From Linyphia triangularis (taxonomy: Eukaryota > Arthropoda > Arachnida > Araneae > Linyphiidae): a stretch of 64,000 nucleotides of DNA. Shown here piece by piece: positions 11,997 through 24,512 of this stretch (positions are counted from its first letter, which is position 1; each line of letters begins with the position of its first letter). The notes below the pieces were generated by a model. The model did not search any database. It was not told where the DNA came from and worked only from the letters and a program-made list of their open reading frames with translations. The stretch lies in NCBI GenBank assembly GCA_963978545.1, contig OZ021722.1:6715201-6779200 (forward strand), in the 5' to 3' direction. The position numbers were made by a program, and so were the translations under genes.

Positions 11997-14900
11997 CTGA
12001 AAAGTACAAGTACAATTTTCAGTGATAATAAACAAAGCATTAAAAATATTTTTTTAAAAACTAAATAAACTCATTTTTGTGAGCAAGCTGTTTTCAAATG
12101 TAAAGCCAGTAAATGCCATTTCACAGAATTTAAATGTCTAATACAGTTACATTAAGAGTGAATTCATTTCAGTGGACTACAAAAGTCTAAGATAAATTAC
12201 AATGCAAAGAGCACTAAATCTCTACCAATATCAAACCTGAAGCTAAAACAAAATGATTACACAACTAGTTCAAAATAAAGAAAACACTCCGTAATAAAGT
12301 GTCTAGCTAGAGAGCAACTGATTGGCCAAATATACAAGACACATATGACTTCCAGCTATGACATCCTTGCTTTAATATCATCCTAACTGGACTAAAATTC
12401 AGAAATTAAAATACAAAGAGCATTAAACCTCTTTTAATATATATCAAATAGGAAGCTGAAACAAATTGATTCCTGAATTAGTTTAAAAGAAAGGAAACAC
12501 TCTAATAAAGTGTGTAGCGAGGAAACAATCGATTGGCTAAGACGCGTACAACTTCCAGCAATGATATCCTTGCTTCAATATCATACTAACTGGACTTCCA
12601 CAGAATCATGGGATGAGAGCAAAAGTAGGCCATCTGGTGGACAAATATAGAAGCATAACTCCCAACATATCTGTTGTTTGTTTATACCTATTAGTATTAT
12701 CCATAAGCGCCTACTAGATGAAGGCAAAGGATTGCCCCAGGGTTTTACCAACAACATTTTACTCAACACTCAAAAAATCTGTAAAAATGTTTTTTTCCCA
12801 AACATACTTATAATTTCAAGTAAATATTTTTTAAATGTTGCTTTTAACTGAATTTTTTCCTTATTTTTTTCTATTGTATATTGTATATAAAATGCATATT
12901 TTCAGAGAAATTGGGGAATCACTTAGAATTATTAAAATGTGCTGTCATCATTTTTGTGCAATTTCATAAAATATATTTTAACTAGGGGGCTCCGCCCCCT
13001 GCTCGCTGACGCTCACCAACCCCCTGGATTGCTATGCAATCCCATTGGCTCGCTTTGCTCGCCTTAAAGAGAAGCATTTAAAATATGCCCTAGCAAAAAG
13101 CTATTTCAGATGCATAATGCCATGAAACTGAACCTTTTATTATTTTTGAAGAGTCAGAATACTTGCCACGTCATTATTGTGTTGCTGTCGAGACGCGTTA
13201 AGCAGGGACAGTGTGGCAACGTAGTAGAAAGTTCTTGGAAAACAACAAAAATAAACAGTTTTGTAGATATATTTAAAAAAGATCGGTTATTTCATTGAAC
13301 AATTAAAATTTACGGGCTGGTTTTGTATGAAGCGCCAAAATAATTAAAGTTGCTTATCGAAATTTCTTAACGAAGCAATCATATGTTCACTTAATCTTTT
13401 TTGCGATACTTAGAAAATAAAATAAAACAGTGAAAGGTCAATTATCCAGCATTTAATCAACCGGAATTTTTTTTAAATCAAATTTGGCGAGAAAATTAGC
13501 CATATTTCGCCAATATTTTTTTTTTTAATTTTCATATGAGATTTTGAAGTTGAGTGGGTGGTTTTATTCGTTATTTTGATAGTTTTTAATTCGTAATAGC
13601 TGAATTTGCACTGATTCAGATTTACTGCACAACGCCTTTTAGCGATTTTTTTTTTTAAATTGGCGATTTAGCGCTGAATGCAACCCGGCGATCTCCGGAA
13701 CATGTTCCAGCAGATAACTTTTCCGAAAAGTCTGATTTATCCGGAATTCTAATCTAAAAGAAATGTACACATCTTGGATCTATTTATTCTTGCATCATCG
13801 TAACTATTAAATCAATACGTTTTAAATAGGCAATAATTTATATCTGTAAATTGTAATAAGAAAAACAAAATATAGCGAATCCAAGTTGTGGCTGTTGCCA
13901 GATGTATTAGTCAAATTTCAAAAGATATATTGTGATTGGCTGGAAATTCGTGCATAAAGTGCATTTAGAAGATTGGTGATTGAAGTCGTTGCCATTCTGC
14001 TCACAGAAATACAGCCAAATTTGGACGTTACGCAAGAGAATTATATATATAGAAGTATTGTACGATATTAGAATAAGTAATTTTGTAATGATAAGAATAC
14101 TGGTATAAGCTCTTTTTTCCATTAATTATTGTCAAAAATTATTAATATTTGATTTTTTTTAGTGCAATATCCAAAAAGTATCTTTTAAAATAAGGTATGA
14201 TATTCAAATTATTTTATACTGATGAATTAAATAGTTAGTGGTCTTACTTTTTTCATAAACTAAATTATTAGTTTTTCAACTAATTTTATATAACTTTGTT
14301 ACATACATCATAAACAGTTTGAGAATAATTTATTGCTTGGTATGGAGGTAAGTTCAATATATTCAGTAAGTAGATTGTCAGAAATTTTGGGCCAATGCCC
14401 CCATCGAGTTTATCCACCGTGGTAAAAGCGAAAAGTTGATGCCTACGGTAGTATCCATAATTTTGTACTTATATATGCAATGCTAGTTTGATGTATCCAA
14501 TGTCTGAAAGATATTAATTTTTAATGGATATAAGCCACAGAAATCAGACTAGGGCTTTTGCAACCCAAAGATATTAAATCAGAATGCATTTTCACTTAGC
14601 ATAATATTTACATTTCAGATTTTGTGATCTGAAGGTGAATTTGAGACAGGATTCCCACTGAAATCACAGAATGAAAATCAATGACTTTTCAAGGACTTTG
14701 AAAGACCTAAATAATATTTTTTAAGGATCTTTGAAAATTTGTTTTCAAGCATCGTACCTTTATATAAATTTTTAATAAAGGAATTTCAACCAAAAAGTTA
14801 CAAGAATTTTCAGTAATATGTATGTAAAATTTTAATAAAAGTGAAAATAAAATAGTATTTTTATTGAAATGTGCTAAATATACTGGGTTCCCACTCAAAT

Positions 14901-17900
14901 TACAGAAGGAAAATCAATGACTTTTCAATGACTTTTAAGGACCTAAATAATATTTTTAAGGACCTTTGAACATTTTTTCTCAGGCATCATACCAAAAAAA
15001 AAAGTTGTTTTCAGGCATCTACCAAAAAAGTTACAAGTTGGTGGATGCTTAATACAAATATGTCAGAGAATTCCGATACAGTGCAGATAAGTGGTGGTCA
15101 CGCGGGGATAGCAAGTCTGAGTTATATTTTTAAAACTTTTGCAGTTGGGCACACAACATCTGCAAAAATTAAGGACTTTCAAGGACCTCTAAGCATTTTC
15201 AAGGACTTTTAAGCACCTCTAAGTATTTTCAAGCACTTTCAAGGCCTTGAAAACAAGTTAAAAAATATTAAGCACTTTCAATGACTTTCAATGACCGTGG
15301 GAACCCTGATATAATAAGAATATGGGAGGAGTAGATCTTGACAACCAAAATAGGAAGAATTATGAAAAAATCACTAAAATGATGAATTTGTATGTTTTAG
15401 TTTTTAGTAAATACTGTGGCTAATAATTCTTTTATTGTTTGCATAACCTTGAATCTCCCCCTTTTTTTTTAAAGTCCCTTAGCACTTCTTGATTTTAAAC
15501 TTAACTTCATTGATGCATTGATTGATACATGATTTAATTCATTTCATTAGCATTTTCAAGCACTTTTAAGGCCTGGAAAACAAGTTAAATAATATTAAGC
15601 ACTTTTAATGACTTTCAATGACCGTGGGAACCCTGTGAGTTAAGTAAGAATATTTTGAGTAGATAAAAATATTCAAATTAAAAAAAAGTTCACTTACAAC
15701 TGTCCGTTCTTGAATGATGAGAGTCAGTTCCATTATCTAAATTCATCTCCTCGTTTAATTTTTTAGCTTTCTCAACTAAAAGAAGAATGAGCCATCATTG
15801 CAAAACACAGCAGAAAAATTATATTAAATATACAATTCCTAAACTTTACAAACGCAAAGAAATTTAATTACAAGTTCATTATATTTCTGATGCTTTTCTT
15901 GGTTTTACTGTCCGGGTGAATTTATAACTTTTTAAGGATTTAAACAAGGTCACTGGACATGTTTCTTTGTTATAAACAAAGAAATGTTGATTACTTCAAC
16001 ACTTAATTACATTTATTGGGCTATTCCTATTTAACCCATCCTTTCAATTTGATTACCCACTCATATTTCTGAACCTCAGAAGCAAAGTAACGTAAGTGCA
16101 ATGTTAAAGTAATTGCACTTACAAATTCTTGACTTCTCTGAGATACAGATTTAAACCAATTTAAATCAGTTAACTACCAAAGGCGCAATTTGTATAGAAA
16201 GAATTAGTTACCAAGAGCTGAAAAAATTATTCTTTTCTCATCTAAAGTTACAAAAACAAAAGTGGGCAATTCTCTGGATGATGCATGGGATATTTTCGCT
16301 CTTCTTTCATCTTGTAAAGGGATTAGAATACAAAAATTATGATGAATTTAGTTACTATGTTTTTGTTTTATATAAATTGAGTTTGTATAGCAAATTTATA
16401 TGGAGAAGTAATTAATTTAACTAGGTCAAATACACATTTATAAGCCACCAACATATATTGGTGTTATAAGATGCACATTTGACCTAGTTAAATTATTCTT
16501 CCATATAACTTTGCTATCAACTAATATTATATCAAACAAAAACATAACTAGAGTCATCATATTCACGAATAAAAAGAGAGCCAAAATGTCCCATGTGTAC
16601 AGCAGAGAATGATTTTTTTCATGCTGCCCCAAAATAAAGGAACCTAGCACGAAAAATTAAGACAAAAGTAAAAAAGAAACTATTTTCTTTCTTCCACCTT
16701 CAAAGCAAACTTTTAAACACTGTGTTCAATAGATTTGAAAACGGAAAAAAAAATGGAAAATTCACTCAATATTACTAAACAGCTAAAGAACCTAAATTAA
16801 AAAAATACTGTTTCTTAAATAATAATTAAATTATTAATATTGATTACTTAAAGTTTTGATTCCTTAAATCTTGATGCATTAAATGGGTTCTAAAAACATT
16901 ATGCAAAATATGTACTATGTTATTTTAGAAGTAATAACAACTAGTGTTACATAAAATGAATCCAGAAACCGTAAACGACCTCATTGCCAAGGTGGTAACG
17001 AAAACTAATAAAAAAACAATCCCTGATATTTCTCACTCTTATTTAAATGCTAATGTTCTCTGGTTTTACAAATCTGTTACATCCAAAAAGCCTCAATATT
17101 AAAGTTCATGAACTATAACAACATTGACATAGCAACAATATTTAAAGGAGAGTGCAGATTGTATTAAAAAGAATGACAAGGCATCAAAAGTTCTTGTTCA
17201 AACCTAGATTTTTCAAAAATGACAATTGGACTTCTAAATTGAAAGTTAATAATGCAGCAATAGCAAAGTATAAATAAATAGTTTAAAACCTAAATTACTT
17301 TTTTTCTATAAATATTTCGACTTTCTTAGACTTTTAATTTCTAATCGATCCAAAACCTGGGAGAAATCCCTCCCCTTGACTACCAGGCAACAGCCAATAT
17401 TGACTGCAGTTCTAGAGATAAAAAGCCTAAATTTTCTTCAATTTTTTCAGAAGAAAACAGTCCTGAACATTTTCTAGATATTTCCAAAATTAAAAATGTC
17501 TTTGAGGAATTTCAGTTTTTTGGATTTTCCAAGTTTTGGAACAACATTTTGCCTAAATTTAGAACAAAATAAAAAAGTATTCATTTACTATGACTGAAAT
17601 AATTTTTTAAATATGCAGTCCCAAATAGGAAAAGAATATTTGATTCCAAACCAAGATTACGAGATTTAGTTTGCTTCACAGCAGGAATTCTATGGCATTT
17701 AAAATTTTTAAAAGAAAAACAATAGACCTCCTGCAGTAAGGATATTCATAAATGCTTTAAATATAATTCAAATTTCAAATTAAATTTTAATCTAGTTTAT
17801 TTATAAATGCGCTCTTCAGAATTTTTAATACATGGTACTAATCAATATTCATTAAAAGAATTCTGAAAATTATGCTGTATTTCTGTAAAGAGAAGTTTTA

Positions 17901-20900
17901 ATCCAAAAAAATTTACTGGCAATGTACATAAAATGCAGGGGACATAGTGAGGTTTCCTTAAAAAAAAATTAGGTAGAACTTTTAGAGATAATTCCAAAAC
18001 TTTCATGAACATTTTAGGAATAATTCCTTAAAATTTTAAGGCTAATTCCTAAAAATTTTAGGGCTAATTAAAAAATTTTAGACATAATTTTTTTTTTAAG
18101 TTACATTTCTTTTAAAGCTGGCATATGCTCTTAATACATGCATTCTTTTCAAAGCATATTTCAATACCAGCAGAGAATTGATTTTCAAAAAATTTAATAA
18201 TAATTAAAATCTCAAAAAGATATTCTTCTCTAGAGAGAAAGGAATATCCAAGGTGTTTTTTCAGGTTTTGAAAGAGAATCGGGGAATTTTCAAGGTTTTT
18301 AATTGAATGCAACTCCTGAAAATTTCTACTTATATTCCATTTTTAATCCGACGGCAAGACAAAAGTCAACATAAAAATACGTAGAAACCAAACAAACAAC
18401 CTTTCCGCAATTGAATTACGAATACAGATTGAAGTATCAACTCACTCGCTGCCGGTACTGGTTGGCTGGACTTCCTCGTCTTGGCAATGATGTTCTCTAC
18501 CAAGCCCGACTTCCTGTCCTTCCTCATCTTCTCCTTGCTCTCTTTCGTTCTCTCCTTCTTGTTCCTCAGGGCACCAATGCAGTACTCCTCCACCACTTTC
18601 ACGCAAGCCTTATGGATGTTCATCTCGCAGTCTGCAAAAACAAGGAAAAAAATCGTCCAGACGAAAAACGATATAAATTTCCCTCACAGTTCCTAAATGA
18701 GGAACTTTCACGTTTTTTGGTTTTATTTTTAAATAAAAGTAGAGAAAAAATCATATAAAACAGTACCCATTCATTCAAAAATTTGAGCTTGGATAGATAG
18801 TTAAAAAAATATTTAGTTTTACACTTTGCGATTTGGCGGGAAAAAGCCACTTTTGTGTGAAAGTCAACGCGCAGATAATGAACCAGTCTAAAATCTGTTT
18901 TAGAGTGAGGTTTCTCCTTCGTTTTGCGACTTTATCTCTGCGTATCCATGTCACATGTTTTTTTTTTATGCGTTTTTGGTCACGTGACTTTTGCTTTGAT
19001 TTAGGCTAATTTCAAACTCGATTTTTGATTAATTGAAAGCATAAAGATAAAAAATAATTGCACTGCTCAAATATATTCGTTGGATAACGCTAGAAAATGC
19101 AAAAAATATTCATTTTCCTCACATGTGCAAGTTCCTCATGGTTGATTAACCATACGATCATAATAATGCAAATGTAAAAGATAAATAATTATATTAAAAT
19201 AAATGCATTTCGAAAATAATATAACCCATAAAAAAAAAGTCTGTAATATAAATCCATAATAATATGCATTGTCAATTTTTATATTCATTAACATAGCGCC
19301 TATTCTGTTGTTGGTGTGTGAGTTTAGCATTTGCATCGAATTTCAAAAATTAAAAACATCTCTATCAGCAAAATATGAGGCAAACTATGTTTCAAAATTT
19401 ATTTATTAAAAATGAATGTGAGTTTATGCACTCACATCCAAATATCTTTTATTTATTCCGATTAAAACAATTTTATTATATATTTTAAAAAATTTGGCTA
19501 CAGAAAGAGTTTTGAAAATGATGGGTTAAAAATTCTTTCACTTACAGTAAAGCAACACTGAATTGACTGTACCACAGTCCACAATAAATTTATGCATTCA
19601 CGTCTAATTATATTTTATTTATTCTGATTGAAGAACAAGTTGGCAACAAAATTTCGACAGTTTAAAATAACATCTTTAAAATTTAATTTCCTATATTAAT
19701 TGATGATATAGGAAGAGCAATGTAAACAAAGAAATTGTTTATTAATATTTATGAAACTAAAACACAAAGAGAAAATAAAAAATTTTAAAAATGATGATTT
19801 AATGACTTACTTTGACACTGATATCCTTGATAACCAACTCCCCATATAATCAACTGGCAATGATTACAGTAAGTAACTGAATAATAATGTTCAGATACAA
19901 AATGATGACCTTGCATAAGTATAGTCTGTAAAATATATAACTTGAATTAACAATTTATAACTAACATACAAGATATCATACATATTAGTGGGAAGTTACT
20001 GCATTATATTTTTTTAAATAAAAACTTTTCTTAAGTAGGTACATATCAAATATCTAAATAGTTTTATAAAAAAAAAATGTAAATGTACTTTATCACATTA
20101 CCTCAACTTTTTGAAGTTCATACTTGGTTCATTCATTATTTTTCATTACTTGGTTAATATTCAATTCCCTGATCAACAAAATATCACCTTAATGTTGACA
20201 TCTAATTTTAATTTGTATCTATCACAGGACTCACTATCAGATTGACATTTATATGCTATAGTTACATTTACTGCATCGGCCCATATATTAATTGTATCCA
20301 TACATTGATTATACGGCCCATATATTGATTATGCAAAGCCCCTTTGTGTTTGACCACACTAATTAAGGCTGATCGTTTAAGAAATATGTTATTTGGTCAA
20401 AAATTGAGCGCAAAATTTGATGAATATTTTAAACTAATACCTTTGACATTTTAACAGTAAATTGCATATCAAGATGGTTTAAAACTGATATTTACCTCAT
20501 TTTATAAAAAAAATTCTCAAGTCTCATTTCCATATTTAACAAATGTAAATTTATCCAGAAAAAAAAAATCAATGCACACCAATATTGATTGCAGATTTAG
20601 AAAAACAAAATTCTGTTGACATTTTTAAAAATTTAAAAAAAAAAAAAAAAATTCTATAGCATTAGCTGGATTTCTTTTAATAGTAAACTCCATGATTTCT
20701 ATTCTTTTTTACGTTCTGTAACAGTTGTTGAGTAGGAAAATAATTTCAATTTTTCTAGTCTCCCCATACAATAACGCAAACGAAAATTAAAAACTAAACT
20801 TGAAGAAATTTATTGCAAAAAAAAAAAAAAAAAATGAATTTACAATTTTCTAAAATTATTAAACTCATTTATTGAACTTAAAATTTCATTTTAAAGATTT

Positions 20901-23900
20901 TCCCATATTTTATCAGATTAGAAATAATTTTCAAGGATATTAGGTTCAATTTCAAATAAATACAAACATAAAAAGGACGACCAACTACAGGACACTTATT
21001 TAATTTTTAAGTAACATTCAAAGTACTTAAAAAAAGAATTTTATTTTACCATTAAAACTAACATGAGTTGGGCAACAATTCAAAATTGATTGTCAATAAT
21101 TAAATTTTCAGAAAAGATTTCCTCCTCTGGAGGAATATCGGAGTTTTTTACGAGTTTTGGAGGAAAACCGGGAAATTTTCAGATTTTTTATTTAATTTTC
21201 TAGGAACCACCGAAAAATTTAAGAACAATTTAAGGAATTTTAGGGCGAATGTGAACCCTAGTATTACTTCTCTAAATTTTAAACTGAAATAATTAAGAAA
21301 AAATATACTTCTTACCTTTTTGTTTTTGGGCAGTAGGGATGTGAAGAAAGACTTTTCTTTTCCCACAAACGTGGGGCACTTCTCCACAATGCTGATATAT
21401 TGGGGTGTCTTCAACCCAAATGGCTTCAACACAGTGGCCAGGGCGTACGTCTTCGCAGCAGTTCGGTCGTCCACCCCCTCCATGTCCTCGCTGTTGGATT
21501 ATAAATATTTCAAATGAAATAGTTATAAATTAAAAGAGAAAAGTTTAAAAACCCAGTAAGCCAGCATATTTTAAAAACAGTACAACCTTATAAACATGAA
21601 CATCTTTTAAGGTGACACTCGGAATCGAAAATCATGAAAACTTTCAATTTAGAGATTTTACTTGTTTTTAACAGGGTTCCAATGAAATTGCAGAATAAAA
21701 ATCAATTACTTTTAAGAACCTAAATATTATTTTTAAGGACATTCGAAAATTTGTTTTCAACCATCATGCCTTTATATGAATCTTAATCTCAACCCAAAAA
21801 GTTACAGAAATTTTGAATATTACGTAAGAATAAAAATTAAAAATATTGAAATAACATTTTTATTGAATATTTTAGTAAATACTGGGGTTAATAATTCATT
21901 TATTATCTACATAATCTTTAATCTCCCCTACCTGAAAAGTCCCTTATCATGTCTCGATTTTAAACTTAAGTTATTTGATACAGTACACAAAGAAAGTTGA
22001 AAACTCTCCCCAGTTGTCTCAAAATATTCCATCTAATCAACAATTCAAAAGAATTAAAATTGATGGTAGAAAAAAAAATATGCAATTTCTTGAAGAGAAA
22101 GAATTATTCAAATCAAGCAATTGAAAGTTCATGGATTTGCAAAGCATGGCAGGTATGTTTTTGCATAGATCATTTTGATTTAGCCCTTTCCAAAATGAAC
22201 CTTAAACAAATATTAGAAACTCTAACTTCCAGATTTAAAGGCAATTCCCTTATTTTACTGCAAACTTTTTTTCAAATTTCCCCAACTTTTCCAGATGCGT
22301 CGACACTCTGATCAAATGGAACATGTATGCCAAAGATAAAATATGCCAATTTTTAAATAGTTTTGGCCACAATGAAAAGTTAAAATTATTCCATAACATT
22401 AAACTTCTAAAGATTACCACCACAATTTTCCAGGTAAATGGCAGAAAAATTCAGATGAGCGGGGAAATGTACCTTCAAAATGATAGAAAATTCCCATGAT
22501 TTCCTGAATTTTTTTTAACGTTCCCTGACATTTCCCTGTTTTATTCCAGAATCAGAAAGCTTCCTAACATTTCCCTGATTTCCAGGTTCTGTGGACACTG
22601 TTATAAATTAAAAGAGAAAAGTTTGGGAGCCCTTTAGGCAAGCATTTTTTAAAAACACTTCAGCCTTATAAACATGACAACTTTTTAAGGTGACCCGGAA
22701 TCGAAAATCATGAACAATGTCGATTTTGAGATTTTAATTGTTTCTAATAGCGGCTTTCATGATATTTACAGTGATAAATAACACTTTGCAATACCTAATT
22801 CAGGGTTTCTGCCAAAAAATAAAATGTCACAAATCCATGAATTTTCATGACTCCATAAATCAAATCACAAAAAATAATAATAACCTATATAAATTTTACT
22901 AACACAAACATAGTAAGTATATCAATGTACCATAAAATGATTTTAATAAAGTTTTATTTTAAATTAAGTAAAAAATCCTTGTTTCAGTAACTTCCATACC
23001 TGCCAACATTGGCATTTTCAAATTAGTACAATTTTTACGAAACAAATATTTGCATTCCTATGACTCATGGAAAATCAAATAGAGACAATATTTATGAATG
23101 TAATATAGAAATAATATAAATTCTAGTACAAATGCAAAAAAAAAAAAAAAAAAAAAATTTAAAAAAAAATAAAAATTGCATAGTATTAAATTGCTCTCAA
23201 ACATAACAAATTGTTACATTTTAGCACAAAATGGAAATTATAAAATAAAAAACTTGGATTTAAAAATAAATCAAATTTAAACTTTACGATGAAATCTCTG
23301 ATGAGGTTTAAGATTTAGTCTACATTACACCTAAATAAAACATGCTTTATGACGCAAAAACTCTAGTGAAACATACAATGAGTTGGTGGTATTCAAAGTG
23401 TTTAATCACATGCACAAATATCAATTATGCAGGCTTTCGAATTCGTATTATTACATTTGATGTTGTCACTGTGCTTTTTAGAATTGATATGAACTTCGAC
23501 ATCAGTAAATCCTCCATGAGAAATCTTAATATCAGATGCATAGATAGAGCAGAATGCAAAATTTGTTTCTTTGTTTGAATTTCTGATGATTAGAAGTAAA
23601 CCGCTTGGTTTGAAGTAAACTCCAAAAAAACTTGATATTTTCTGGAATTTTACACCAGGATTGTTTAACTTGGATATTTTAAAATAAATAATTAAGACTA
23701 ACAAAGAAGCTGAAAACCGAAAGTGCTTTAATCTCTAAAGTCCGAGAAAACGAAACAGTCGTTCGGTGAGTGCCGCCAAAACAATTGAAAACGGCGGCGT
23801 CGCGATTTAGTGCGCAGCATTGGAGTACGGTCCAAAAGAAGAATAAAAAAAAAAACTAAAGCACTTTCAGTTTTCTACTTTATTAATCTCTAAAGTTCGA

Positions 23901-24471
23901 GACAACGAAACAGTTGCTTGGTTCGCCAAATTCAGTCGGCAACACAGATGAAAACAATGAATTTAAGGCGCCGCGCTTAAGTGCTTTTATTATATACGCG
24001 CAACATTATCGTACGGTCCAAACAGAAGGAAGAACCAAAATCTAAAGCATTTTTGGATTTCAGATTCTTTGTTAATCTCTTAAGTCTGAGGCAAAGCAAT
24101 AGTTGTTTGGTTCGCCAGGTCCCGTTGGCAACACAAATGAAAACAGTGCATCCCCGGCGCCGTGTTTAGTGCTATTATTTACTCGCAAGTCCATTACTAT
24201 TATTTACGTTTTGGAGTCCAGTCCAAAAGAAAGTAGAATTAAAAAACTAAAGCACTTTCGGTTTTCTGCTTCTTTATTAACCTGTCTTTATTAAGCCAGA
24301 AAAATTGAAGCAGTGGTTTGGTTTGCCATATCTAGTCGGCAACAGAAAAGAAAACAATGCATCCTCGCCAACGCGCTTTAGTGCTGAACATATGCGCAAT
24401 CTTGGAGTGTGAATAAATATTTTGACGGACGCGGCAGCTTTGAAAAAACGTTTCGGTTTCGTTGGTGACTT

Positions 24472-24512
<41 letters not shown>

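Larger units (their letters stand above)
11997..15697. other. RhoGEF2 intron 20 (3.7 kb)
   Basis: It contains a tandem duplication (12174-12596), a GC-rich hairpin patch (12985-13066), and the left part of a composite CAGGGTTCCC repeat (14647-15635). The remainder, for example 13080-14640, is AT-rich with nothing recognised. Confidence 0.8.
15776..18445. other. RhoGEF2 intron 19 (2.7 kb)
   Basis: It holds an interspersed repeat (15944-16153), a foldback element (16262-16612) and a GGCGCAGTGAGTTTTC-family element (17936-18315). The stretch 16650-17930 is AT-rich with nothing recognised. Confidence 0.8.

Noticed and set aside
18366..18758. Plus-strand frames across 18411-18758
   Set aside because: They are antisense shadows of the C1 exon; the minus strand carries the conserved protein and splice sites.
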